Below are positions 52,576-60,260 of a stretch of DNA of 64,000 nucleotides, piece after piece (the stretch's first letter is position 1; every line of letters begins with the position of its first letter). Under the pieces are notes generated by a model that ran no database searches, was not told the origin of the DNA, and saw only the letters and a list, made by a program, of their open reading frames with translations. The DNA lies in NCBI RefSeq assembly GCF_019511605.1, contig NZ_JAEUAV010000006.1:124001-188000 (forward strand). Direction: 5' to 3'. Both the position numbers and the translations under genes were made by a program. This DNA comes from Paraburkholderia phenoliruptrix (GTDB lineage Bacteria; Pseudomonadota; Gammaproteobacteria; Burkholderiales; Burkholderiaceae).

Positions 52576-53525
52576 TCATTGGCTCCGCTGATTGGCTCCG
52601 CTGATTGGCCCCGTGCTCCGGCGCTTACGCGGCAGAACGTGTCGATGATCGTGTTGTACGCGGCGCCTGCTTCGATATAGCCGGCGTGGCCCGCGCGCGG
52701 CACGATCTGCAATTGAGTGCCGGCAACGAGCGCGAGGCGCTCGCAAGCAGCGGGAGTCGTAATGGTGTCGTCTGCGCCGACCGCGACGTTGACGCGGCCT
52801 TTGAAGCACGCGAGATCGGCGGCGAGATCCCCGTTGGCGAGCAGTTGCGTGGCCTGCGCATAGCCGTGCGGAATCACGCGCGACATATTCCAGCGCACCC
52901 ATGCGCGCGCGTCTTCGCTTGCGTGGGCCGACAACATATTGGCGCTGCGCTGTTGCGCGAGCCCCTGTGGGCCGAGTTCGTTCAGCATCGCAAGACGCTG
53001 ATCGCGCTTCGCGTCGCGCACTTCAGCGCAGGCCGTGCCGTAGCCGCCTGCGGGAGACAACAGCAGCAGACCGGCGACGCGCGACGGCTGAGCCGCAGCA
53101 AACGACCCCGCGATGATCGCGCCAAGCGAATGGCCGACCAGCACGCAACGTCCGACACCCAGCGCGTCGAGCCATTCGCCCAGCACGCTCGCGTAATCGC
53201 TTGCAACGGGTGACATGGGGGCAACCGGCGTGGACTCGCCGTAACCCGGCGCATCCCACGCCAGTATGCGGCGGCTTGCGCCCTCCGCCTCCAGTTGCTG
53301 CACCCATGAAGCGGCGCCGGAACCAATACCGTGCAGCAGCACGAGCGGCAATGCGTCGTGCGCCACGCGGCTCGCATCGTCGGCTTCGCGATAGCCGACC
53401 ACGCGTTGCGATGCCAAAACAACTGTGCGCGCCGGAAAGCGCGCCACGCGCGCTTGCAGCGTGCGAGGCGCAGCGACGGCGTCGGACGCGACTGCGGACA
53501 TGGGTTCTATTGCGGCGGTTTTCAC
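52572..53525 (-). CDS. Alpha/beta hydrolase, meta-cleavage-product hydrolase-like
   Basis: The 317-residue protein has the alpha/beta hydrolase fold with an oxyanion region LLHGIGSGAASW, nucleophile Ser in VLVGHSLGAI, acid Asp in VAVGADDTITTP and His in VPRAGHAGYIE. This matches BphD/MhpC-type enzymes that split ring-opened products. The N-terminus (about 40 residues before VGYREADDA) is longer than usual. The last codons lie in a 13-bp tandem repeat (52578-52616), so the C-terminal tail (GQSAEPISGANE) may vary. It starts 12 bases after the cupin gene. Confidence 0.88.
   Translation of the reverse strand: MKTAAIEPMSAVASDAVAAPRTLQARVARFPARTVVLASQRVVGYREADDASRVAHDALPLVLLHGIGSGAASWVQQLEAEGASRRILAWDAPGYGESTPVAPMSPVASDYASVLGEWLDALGVGRCVLVGHSLGAIIAGSFAAAQPSRVAGLLLLSPAGGYGTACAEVRDAKRDQRLAMLNELGPQGLAQQRSANMLSAHASEDARAWVRWNMSRVIPHGYAQATQLLANGDLAADLACFKGRVNVAVGADDTITTPAACERLALVAGTQLQIVPRAGHAGYIEAGAAYNTIIDTFCRVSAGARGQSAEPISGANE
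52578..52616. repeat. 13-bp tandem repeat at the hydrolase 3' end
   Basis: ATTGGCTCCGCTG occurs twice exactly (52578-52590, 52591-52603) and a third time with changes (52604-52616). The repeat is inside the coding end of the hydrolase, just before the overlap with the IclR start. As 13 is not a multiple of three, gain or loss of a unit would change the C-terminus. Confidence 0.85.
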
Positions 53526-53537
53526 GAGGATGCTGGC

Positions 53538-54065
53538 TTAGCGCTTTAGCTTCGCAAGCGGCGAATCGGGCGGATAGGTCGGCGTGATCGGCTTCGGCGA
53601 GCCGAGCATCACGCACATCAGCGCATCTTCTTCACCGATGTTGATTTCCGTGCGATACACGCCGGGCGGCACGGAAATCAGGTCGCGCTCCCCGAGCACC
53701 GCCTCCCAGGTCTCGCCGTCTTTCTCGCAGATCACTTTCATCTTGCCGCGCAGCACGAAGAAAATTTCTTCGACGTCCATATGAATATGGCTCGGGCCGA
53801 TATTGCCGGCCGGGATCAGCATGGTCGAAAACGTAAAACCGCCTGCGGGCACCGTGTTCACGTCCTTCGCGACACCCGTGCCGCCCGTGCCCACATAGCG
53901 CATCTGGGCGCGGCGATACTTCGGGTCGTAGTCCGCCTGGAACTTGAGCGCATCCCAGTCGTAGCGGCGCGTTTCCAGGCGCGCGACGCGACTGTCGAGC
54001 CACTGTGCAAAGCTCGCATCCGCGGGTTGCTCCCACGATTTGCGTTCGATATCGGCGTCCGCCAT
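53538..54065 (-). CDS. Cupin-domain protein
   Basis: The 175-residue protein (start ATG at 54065 with AAAGGAGAAAG upstream) has a single cupin barrel, residues about 85-150. Motif 1 reads GPSHIHMDVEEIFFVLRGKM (metal ligands H, H, E) and motif 2 is LGERDLISVPPGVYRTEIN, where the usual motif-2 His is replaced by Tyr/Arg. A polar N-terminal 60 residues (SFAQWLDSRVARLETRRYDWDALKFQADYDP) precede it. It could be an isomerase, a dioxygenase or a lactone/oxo-acid handling enzyme; its place between SDR and hydrolase suggests a pathway step. Confidence 0.85.
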   Translation of the reverse strand: MADADIERKSWEQPADASFAQWLDSRVARLETRRYDWDALKFQADYDPKYRRAQMRYVGTGGTGVAKDVNTVPAGGFTFSTMLIPAGNIGPSHIHMDVEEIFFVLRGKMKVICEKDGETWEAVLGERDLISVPPGVYRTEINIGEEDALMCVMLGSPKPITPTYPPDSPLAKLKR

Positions 54066-54091
54066 CTCTTTCTCCTTTCGATTCGACAAGA

Positions 54092-54859
54092 TCAATTCAT
54101 CACGAAGCCGCCGTTCACCGGCAGCAGTTGGCCAGTCACGAAGCGCGCGGCGTCGGACAACAGGAACAACGCCGGGCCCGTCACGTCGTCGGGCACCTGC
54201 GCGCGGGTAAGCGCACGACCTTGCAGGTAATACTGATGCCGCTCGGCCGGCACGTACGCAGTCGCCTCGACCTCCGTGAGGCCGGGCGCGATCGCATTGA
54301 CCGTCACCTGGTGCGCGCCGAACTCGCGTGAGAGCGAACGCGTCATCGAGATCACGGCACCCTTGCTGGCCACATAGGCGAGCAGCTTCGGCGCGCCCCA
54401 CATCGCCGTGTCCGACGCAATGTTCACAATCGCGCCGCGCCCCGAGTCACGCAGATAGGGCAGCGCGGCCGTGCTCATCAACCAGGTGCCGCGCACGTTG
54501 ACGTTCATGACGGCGTCCCATGTAGCGACCGACAACTCGTCGGCCAACTTGCCGCCCGAATTGGTGATGGCCGCGTTGTTGATGAGTGCGTCGATACCGC
54601 CGAGTTGCGCGGCGCCTTGCGCAGCGAATTGCGTAATGCTTTCGGGATTGGCGAGGTCGAGCGGCAGATACGTCGCTGCGTGGCCCTGCTCGCGCAGCGA
54701 CGTGGCGAGCGCGCCGCCTTCGTCATGCAGCACGTCGCCGAACACCACTTGCGCACCGGCTTGCACCAACGCGCGCACGAACGCCGCGCCGAGCCCGCGC
54801 GCGCCGCCCGTCACGAGAACGCGCCGACCATCGAGCGCTATCGGCGTGTGCTCATGCAT
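54092..54859 (-). CDS. SDR dehydrogenase, candidate cis-dihydrodiol dehydrogenase
   Basis: The 255-residue enzyme has VLVTGGARGLGAAFVRAL, Asp after strand 2 in VVFGDVLHD (NAD preference), LINNAAIT, Ser in VNIASDTAMW and the catalytic pair in LAYVASKGAV. It ends FVTGQLLPVNGGFVMN. The ATG at 54859 overlaps the Rieske oxygenase end by eight bases, a close coupling. In dioxygenase pathways the SDR after the oxygenase rearomatises the cis-diol to a catechol, which the extradiol enzyme of this run could cleave. Confidence 0.9.
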   Translation of the reverse strand: MHEHTPIALDGRRVLVTGGARGLGAAFVRALVQAGAQVVFGDVLHDEGGALATSLREQGHAATYLPLDLANPESITQFAAQGAAQLGGIDALINNAAITNSGGKLADELSVATWDAVMNVNVRGTWLMSTAALPYLRDSGRGAIVNIASDTAMWGAPKLLAYVASKGAVISMTRSLSREFGAHQVTVNAIAPGLTEVEATAYVPAERHQYYLQGRALTRAQVPDDVTGPALFLLSDAARFVTGQLLPVNGGFVMN

Positions 54860-55955
54860 GACCGTGGCCCGCGGCTGCGGCGTGGACTGCGCCTGCTTGA
54901 GGCGGCTGCTGCGCAGTGCTGCGATGCGCGTCGAGCGCGGCAAAGTCCTGTTGCGCACGCTGACGCAGCATGCGGCGAACACGCGTCATGCCGACGTCGT
55001 GCTGATAAAGGAACTCGTGCTCGCGCGCATTCGGCGCCATGCTTTCGAGTACATAGCGGTCCTGTTCGAGCACTGCCCAATGCAGACCTTCCAGCCGGTT
55101 GCGGTACATGAACCGCCATGCGTCGCGCTGCCAGCCTTGCACTTTGCGGGTGCGCCAGAAATACACCTGGCAGTTGTTTTCGTCGACGGGAACGGCGAAG
55201 CCGATGATCCCGAAGTTGCCGCCCGGGCCGAACTTCTTCTTGTACGGAATCGCGAGGCGCATCCACAGGCAGCCGGTTTCACCGAGTTCGACCCAGTCGA
55301 AGTTGACGTCGCGCTGACCGACCTTTTCGAACATCAGGCCGGTTTCCGTCTTGCGCACACGCATGTCCGCCTGCTTGTCGCCTTCAGCCATGGAGTGCGA
55401 CGTCGCGTGCAGATAGGCGCCGTGCATCGGGTCCATCACGTTGTCGATCGCGTACTGGTAATTGCACTTCCAGTTAGACATGCAGAGGAAGCTCGCGTAC
55501 TCCTCGCCGACCAGTTCCTGCGGCAATTGCAGCGGCGCGGGCTCCTTGTGCGCGTCGTCGCCGAACCACAGGAAGATTGCGCCCGCATGCTCTTGAGCCG
55601 GATACGACTTGACGCACTTCTGACCTTCCAGCGGGCACGCGGACACGGCCGGCACTTTGGTGACCGTGCCGCTGCCGTTCACCTCGATGCCGTGATACCA
55701 GCACGCGACACTGCCGCCGAGGTTCCAGCCAAGCGACAGACGCGCGCCGCGATGCGGGCAGCGGTCTTCCAGCGCGTGGACTTTGGCTTCCTTGTCGCGC
55801 CACAGCACGATCTGATCGCCGAGGCGGGTAATGCCGACCGGCGCATCGCCGACTTGCCAGCTCGGCGCGACGGGATACCAGTAGTTGCGCAGTCCACGAT
55901 CCAGATACGACTGGATCGGATCGGCTGCGTGTTGACCTGTAGTGGGGGACGTCAT
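54852..55955 (-). CDS. Rieske non-haem iron oxygenase, alpha subunit
   Basis: The 367-residue protein hydroxylates a substrate ring using O2. It has a Rieske centre (CPHRGARLSLGWNLGGSVACWYH: C-x-H...C-x2-H near residues 55-78) and the mononuclear iron motif DNVMDPMHGAYLH (H-x4-H near 185-195). The start is the ATG at 55955 (MTSPTTGQHAADPIQSYLDRG). There is no beta-subunit gene, so it is probably an alpha3 enzyme, like phthalate or carbazole types. The C-terminal 40 residues are Ala/Gln/His-rich. It is preceded by a small HTH-like protein and a Rieske ferredoxin. Confidence 0.93.
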   Translation of the reverse strand: MTSPTTGQHAADPIQSYLDRGLRNYWYPVAPSWQVGDAPVGITRLGDQIVLWRDKEAKVHALEDRCPHRGARLSLGWNLGGSVACWYHGIEVNGSGTVTKVPAVSACPLEGQKCVKSYPAQEHAGAIFLWFGDDAHKEPAPLQLPQELVGEEYASFLCMSNWKCNYQYAIDNVMDPMHGAYLHATSHSMAEGDKQADMRVRKTETGLMFEKVGQRDVNFDWVELGETGCLWMRLAIPYKKKFGPGGNFGIIGFAVPVDENNCQVYFWRTRKVQGWQRDAWRFMYRNRLEGLHWAVLEQDRYVLESMAPNAREHEFLYQHDVGMTRVRRMLRQRAQQDFAALDAHRSTAQQPPQAGAVHAAAAGHGHA

Positions 55956-56004
55956 GAAGAGACTCCGGGTGCGAATGCGAGAAAACGTGTTCGGAAAAGC
56001 GCGC

Positions 56005-56316
56005 TTATTCGGCGAGCAGACGGAATTCGGCGGCAAGACGCTCGGCGTTCCATGCGTTGCCTTCGGGCGTGCGAAAACCGATGCCGTTCAAACCGTCGAC
56101 GACTTCCTGCAACTCGAGCGCGCCGGCTTCGAAAACTTTTTCGAGCGCGTCGCCGAAGTCGTTCTCGTACTGCGTCGGCTCGGCCTTGCGCGTTTGCCAG
56201 ATGAGGTTCTCCGTCTCGCCCGGCTTTTCGATCACGCCCTTGCCGGCGACGTTGTTCGGCTGCGGCGCGAGCCACGGCTTCAGGAAGGGATTGAAGTTCA
56301 CGGCTACCTCTCGCAT
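56005..56316 (-). CDS. Small protein with recombinase-like HTH in a Rieske operon
   Basis: The 103-residue protein starts one base after the ferredoxin stop (ATG at 56314-56316). The first half (VNFNPFLKPWLAPQPNNVAGKGV) is polar and Pro/Asn-rich, then ENLIWQTRKAEPTQYENDFGDALEKVFEAGA, and the last third reads LQEVVDGLNGIGFRTPEGNAWNAERLAAEF. That last pattern is the one seen in the 'recombinase' domain of serine recombinases (LN-x-x-G-x-x-T-x-x-G-x-x-W). No recombinase catalytic domain exists here. It may be a small oxygenase partner or a regulator; function unknown. Confidence 0.8.
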   Translation of the reverse strand: MREVAVNFNPFLKPWLAPQPNNVAGKGVIEKPGETENLIWQTRKAEPTQYENDFGDALEKVFEAGALELQEVVDGLNGIGFRTPEGNAWNAERLAAEFRLLAE

Positions 56317-56317
56317 G

Positions 56318-56632
56318 TCATTCCACCTTGATCTGGATTTCTTCACCGGCAAGGCGCACCGAATACATCTTCAGGTCGCGGCCGCCGGGCTCTTTCAGGC
56401 ATTTGCCCGTCGGAATGTGAAATACGGCCTCGTGCAGCGGGCATTCGACGGTGTCGCCGTCAATGAAACCCTGCGTCAGCAGCGCGTATGCATGGGGGCA
56501 GACGTTTTCCAGCGCGTACAACGCGTCGCCCACCTTGTAGATGCCGATCTCCGTGCCGTCGAGCTTGAACTCGAGCGGCGCATCTTCGGACAGGTCGCCG
56601 GCATGGCCGGCGCAGCGCCATTGTTCAGTCAT
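56318..56632 (-). CDS. Rieske-type ferredoxin
   Basis: The 104-residue protein is a small Rieske 2Fe-2S ferredoxin with CPHAYALLTQGFIDGDTVECPLHEAVF (C-x-H...C-x2-H). It carries electrons from the ferredoxin reductase (44609) to the oxygenase (54852). Length and motifs equal those of BphA3/AndAb-type ferredoxins. It is the first gene of the minus-strand run; GAGAAGG lies before the ATG. A palindromic site and a TATAAT box are upstream. Confidence 0.93.
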   Translation of the reverse strand: MTEQWRCAGHAGDLSEDAPLEFKLDGTEIGIYKVGDALYALENVCPHAYALLTQGFIDGDTVECPLHEAVFHIPTGKCLKEPGGRDLKMYSVRLAGEEIQIKVE

Positions 56633-56656
56633 TTCTCGCCTTCTCCTGAAGCTCTC

Positions 56657-56674
56657 TGTTCCATATAAGGAACA
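56657..56674. promoter_or_regulatory. 18-bp inverted repeat, candidate IclR operator
   Basis: TGTTCC-ATATAA-GGAACA has perfect six-base arms and lies 25 bases before the ferredoxin start codon, between the -10 box and the gene. The size and position suit a repressor such as the IclR proteins of this region. Confidence 0.6.
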
Positions 56675-56692
56675 TTAGTTCGTGTATGGATA

Positions 56693-56698
56693 ATTATA
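56693..56698 (-). promoter_or_regulatory. -10 element of the catabolic run
   Basis: Read on the minus strand this is TATAAT, a perfect sigma-70 -10 box, about 61 bases before the ferredoxin start. An A-rich stretch 17 bases farther gives only a weak -35, suggesting a promoter that needs an activator or relies on the -10. Confidence 0.5.
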
Positions 56699-57065
56699 GG
56701 AGTGCGTCCGGCGAGAAAAAATAAAAATCTGAAGCGTTAGGGGAAAACACTGACTGTGGCTTTCGCAACACATCATTGCGTGGATGGACCCAAGCCGCCA
56801 CTCGAGCGTAGAGGCTTACGGGGCGGCGCTTTCACGGTTAGAGGGCGGCAACGGCCGCGGCGGAGCCCCGGGTTTATACGGACACCGAAAATTTATTTTG
56901 ACCACTTTCGGAGTCTCTATACTTTCCATAGGCGATACGAACGCCCATAGGTGGAACACAAAACGCAGCAGTTCTGGCGCTCGTTCAGAACTGCGTCAAC
57001 CCCAAGTGAAGATGAGGGACGCCGGAAGGTGCGAGCCATCCGTCGTGCAATCAGGAGAACCAACG

Positions 57066-58139
57066 GTGAAGCACATCATTGCGGCCGGCTTGACGGCAAT
57101 CTGCGCCACGACAGGTGCATGGGCGCAGAGCAGCGTCACGCTATACGGCAGCCTGGATGCCGGCATTGCGTACATCAGCAATGCGGGTGGCCACTCGAAG
57201 TGGATCGAGGAACAGGGCAACATGCAGCCGGACCGCTGGGGCCTGAAGGGCGTGGAGGATCTCGGTGGCGGGCTGAAGACGATCTTTCAGCTGGAAAACG
57301 GCTTCTACACGAACACTGGCGCATTCGCGAAGTCGGGCACGCTGTTTAATCGCCAGGCATTCGTGGGCTTGAGTTCCGACAGGATCGGCACGCTGACGCT
57401 GGGTCATCAGACGCCGTTCAGCTTCGACGTGTTGGGCCCGCTCAGCACGGCCTACCTGGCCGCGAGCTGGTATGCGTTCCATCCGGGCAATCTCGACGAA
57501 CTCGCCGACACGGGAGTCGTGCCGTTCGACAATTCGGTGAAGTTCCGCTCCGCGAGCTTCAGCGGCTTCTCATTTGGCGCGATGATGGGGCTGGGCAACA
57601 CCACCAACTTTTCAACCGGCAAGACGCTGAGTTTTGCGCTTAGCTATGCGAACGGTCCGTTCAAGGCCGGCGCAACCTATGCGAACGAACACAATCGCAC
57701 GCCGTCTATCGTGACCACCGGCATTGGAAATTTCCAGGGCGTGGCCGCGGCCAGCTATAGCGCGGACAAAGTGCAGAACATGGGCGCGGGGCTGTCATAC
57801 CAGTTTGGCAAGCTGCTCGTGCACGGCCTGTACACGCGAGTCAAACTGGAGTCGGCAGGGCATTCGGACACGTTCCAGAGCTACGACGTGGGCGCGAACT
57901 ACCAGTTCACGCCGTTTAACAGCGTATCCGGCGGCGCCGCGACCACCACCTTGGCCGGACACCGCTGGACCCAGTTCGAGATTGGCGATGTGTACGCGTT
58001 GTCCAAGTCGACGCAGTTGTATGTGAACGCGCTGTACGAGCGCGCAAGCTCCAACACCAAAGCCGCGTTCTTCACCGCGGGTGTGTCGAGCGGCCGGAAC
58101 CAGACCATCGTTCTGACCGGCATCCACCACTCGTTCTGA
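57066..58139 (+). CDS. Burkholderia-type porin divergent from the catabolic run
   Basis: The 357-residue protein starts with GTG at 57066, preceded by AGGAGA, and has the signal peptide VKHIIAAGLTAICATTGAWA followed by QSSVTLYGSLDAGIAYISNAGG. The conserved porin blocks RWGLKGVEDLGGGLKTIFQLENGFY and NRQAFVGLSSDRIGTLTLGHQ are present, and it ends VLTGIHHSF with terminal Phe. It is divergent from the Rieske genes, so shared regulation and uptake of the aromatic substrate are likely. The 433-base gap holds the operator and promoters. It is clearly related to but different from the porin at 30287. Confidence 0.93.
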   Translation: MKHIIAAGLTAICATTGAWAQSSVTLYGSLDAGIAYISNAGGHSKWIEEQGNMQPDRWGLKGVEDLGGGLKTIFQLENGFYTNTGAFAKSGTLFNRQAFVGLSSDRIGTLTLGHQTPFSFDVLGPLSTAYLAASWYAFHPGNLDELADTGVVPFDNSVKFRSASFSGFSFGAMMGLGNTTNFSTGKTLSFALSYANGPFKAGATYANEHNRTPSIVTTGIGNFQGVAAASYSADKVQNMGAGLSYQFGKLLVHGLYTRVKLESAGHSDTFQSYDVGANYQFTPFNSVSGGAATTTLAGHRWTQFEIGDVYALSKSTQLYVNALYERASSNTKAAFFTAGVSSGRNQTIVLTGIHHSF

Positions 58140-58158
58140 TTCTGATCGCGAAGCTGGA

Positions 58159-59148
58159 CTAGCTCGCCGCGACCGGTTTGCGGCGAGCCTGCAGGGCCGT
58201 GGGATCGTCAGGCCGCGGCCGATGGCCGAGCCGCTCGGACAACTCGAGCGCCGCCTGGCAAACCGCGGCGATGAGCGGCTCGCGCTCTTCGGCCTCGCCG
58301 AGATCGGAGCGCGGAATGGTGACGGTCAACGCCGCGGCTATCTTGCCGCTCTGATCGCGCACTGGCGCGCTCACCACCGAAATGCCCCGCTCGAACGACG
58401 CCTCGCTCAACGCATAGCCGAGCGCCGCGCTTTCGCGCACTCTTCCGTACAGTTCTTCGACAGTGGCGGGCGTGCGTTCGGTGAAACGCTCGAGTTGCGG
58501 CTCGGGATATAGCTGACGCAGTTCGTCGAAAGTCAGGTCGCCCATCAGCACCTGACCGTGCACCGTTGCATGTGCCGGCAAACGCGTGCCGACATGCACT
58601 TTGACGGAGCTGAACATGGGCTCGTGAGTCTGCGCCTTGCCGACGAACACCACGTCGCGTTGATCGCGAATCAGCAGATGCGTACTCAGGCCCGTGGCGT
58701 CACGCAGACGTTCGAGAATCGGCGTGCCGACGTCGGTCAGTTCCAGCGAATTCAGGTATTCGAAACCGAGCCGCAGCACCGCGACGCTCAGGCGGAAGTA
58801 ACGGTCGCCGTTCACGCGTTCGAGAAAGCCGAGTGCCTCCAGCGTCTGCAACAGGCGGAATGTAGTGGTTCGCGGAATGCCGATGCGCTTGGACAGTTCA
58901 GGTGCGCCAAGCACCGGCTCGCGCGCGCTGAATTCGGCAAGAATGCGCAACCCGCGCTCGAGACCCGGCACGAGATACGTCGAGCCAGCGGCGTTGTCTT
59001 CGTCGGGGCTCGCGCCGGCCGGTGACGCGGTCCAGTCTGCGCCGCCTGGCTGTGCCCGCGAAATGGCGTCGTCGTGCGAAGCCGGCGCCGTTGCAGCGCG
59101 TGGCCTTGCCGGTTTGCGTCCCGCTCCTGTCTGCTCTTCTTTTGCCAT
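58159..59148 (-). CDS. IclR-family regulator, second copy
   Basis: The 329-residue protein repeats the architecture of the IclR protein at 51691, with long shared segments (YLVPGLERGLRIL, VLGAPELSKRIGIPRTT, FRLLQTLEALGFLER, AVLRLGFEYLNSLELTD, SFERGISVVSAPVRD). It differs by an extra Ala/Pro/Asp-rich N-terminal tail of about 30 residues and a basic C-terminal tail. It lies after the convergent porin gene. The pair could sense different compounds of one pathway or compete for the same operators. Confidence 0.93.
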   Translation of the reverse strand: MAKEEQTGAGRKPARPRAATAPASHDDAISRAQPGGADWTASPAGASPDEDNAAGSTYLVPGLERGLRILAEFSAREPVLGAPELSKRIGIPRTTTFRLLQTLEALGFLERVNGDRYFRLSVAVLRLGFEYLNSLELTDVGTPILERLRDATGLSTHLLIRDQRDVVFVGKAQTHEPMFSSVKVHVGTRLPAHATVHGQVLMGDLTFDELRQLYPEPQLERFTERTPATVEELYGRVRESAALGYALSEASFERGISVVSAPVRDQSGKIAAALTVTIPRSDLGEAEEREPLIAAVCQAALELSERLGHRPRPDDPTALQARRKPVAAS

Positions 59149-59437
59149 CTTGGCTGCCGCTTTCTGCTGTTCGTGGAAGTCAGATCGTCATGATAGCGTC
59201 TTTGCGATGCCGTGCCTCATTGCAGCTCCGCAGCGCGAAACCTCGTTGCGGTGACGGGTTCCGGGTAGCTGCCGGACACTAGCGGGATGCCGCCGACAGC
59301 AAGCCGGTTTTCACGGCGATTACGCTTTGTGGATTCCACCTTTGGCCAACATCGTCTACTGTTAGACACGGACCAGGGAGCAGGTCCTCGCACACACGCT
59401 CGTGGTATCTCAAGACTGGCGATGAAGGGAGAAATTC

Positions 59438-60202
59438 ATGGCAGCATTGGTAGATCATCCGGCAGTGCTTTTCCTGGTTCTTCTCGTGTTGTTCACCGGC
59501 GCGGTGGCGTTCGGCGCATTCGTTCTGCGTCGCCTCGTCGAATTGCGCGCCGACGATCGCGAAGACTTCAATCTCATCCAGACATCTACGCTGACACTGT
59601 TGGCATTGCTGATCGGCTTCAGTTTATCGATGGCTGTCGGCCGTTATGATCAGCGAAAAAATCTTGAAGAAGGTGAGGCGAATGCGATTGGAACGGAATA
59701 TGTCCGGGCCGATCTGGCCGGTCCTGCGAACGCGGCCCGCATCAAGGAACGGCTCGCAGACTACCTGCGGTTGCGGCTCGCCCATTATCGAACCCGCGAT
59801 CCGCACGAACTCGCGCAACTCGATCGCGATACGGCCACTGCGCAAGCCGACCTCTGGAAGCTAGCCACGCAGGTGGCCGAGACGCATGCGACGCCAATAG
59901 GCGCTCTCGTGGTCGCAGGAATGAACGACGTTCTGAATTCACAGGACTATGCCGAAGCAGCGCGCATCAACCATATTCCTCTGGGTGCGTGGTTTCTGAT
60001 GATCGCAATCGCATTATTTGGCTGCACCATTCAAGGCTACGGCGCGAAAGGACGGCTACGACGAGGCGCGTTGCTGGCGATACTGCCGTTCACCGTCGCG
60101 TTGTCTCTGGCTCTGATTGCAGACATAGACAGTCCGCGCGGAGGGATCATTCGTGTCGAGCCGCAAGACCTCGTCAGGCTCCAACAATCACTCGGAAAAT
60201 AG
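59438..60202 (+). CDS. Bestrophin-like (DUF4239) membrane protein
   Basis: The 254-residue protein has four predicted membrane segments: two N-terminal (AVLFLVLLVLFTGAVAFGAFVL; TSTLTLLALLIGFSLSMAVG, residues about 10-75) and two C-terminal (GAWFLMIAIALFGCTIQGYG; GALLAILPFTVALSLALIADIDSPRGG). Between them lies a charged helical region, RYDQRKNLEEGEANAIGTEYVRADL, the usual core of DUF4239 proteins, proposed to resemble bestrophin channels. The function is not known. It stands alone between a regulator and a hydroxylase that converges on it. Confidence 0.85.
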   Translation: MAALVDHPAVLFLVLLVLFTGAVAFGAFVLRRLVELRADDREDFNLIQTSTLTLLALLIGFSLSMAVGRYDQRKNLEEGEANAIGTEYVRADLAGPANAARIKERLADYLRLRLAHYRTRDPHELAQLDRDTATAQADLWKLATQVAETHATPIGALVVAGMNDVLNSQDYAEAARINHIPLGAWFLMIAIALFGCTIQGYGAKGRLRRGALLAILPFTVALSLALIADIDSPRGGIIRVEPQDLVRLQQSLGK

Positions 60203-60260
60203 CAGGACCCGCAGCAAGGCTACGCATGTTTGCGTTCACCAACGCCCACGCGCTCGCCGT

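Noticed and set aside
56898..56923. TTGACC and TATACT as a porin promoter
   Set aside because: The spacing is only 14 bases, too short for a good sigma-70 promoter, so it is not listed as a feature.
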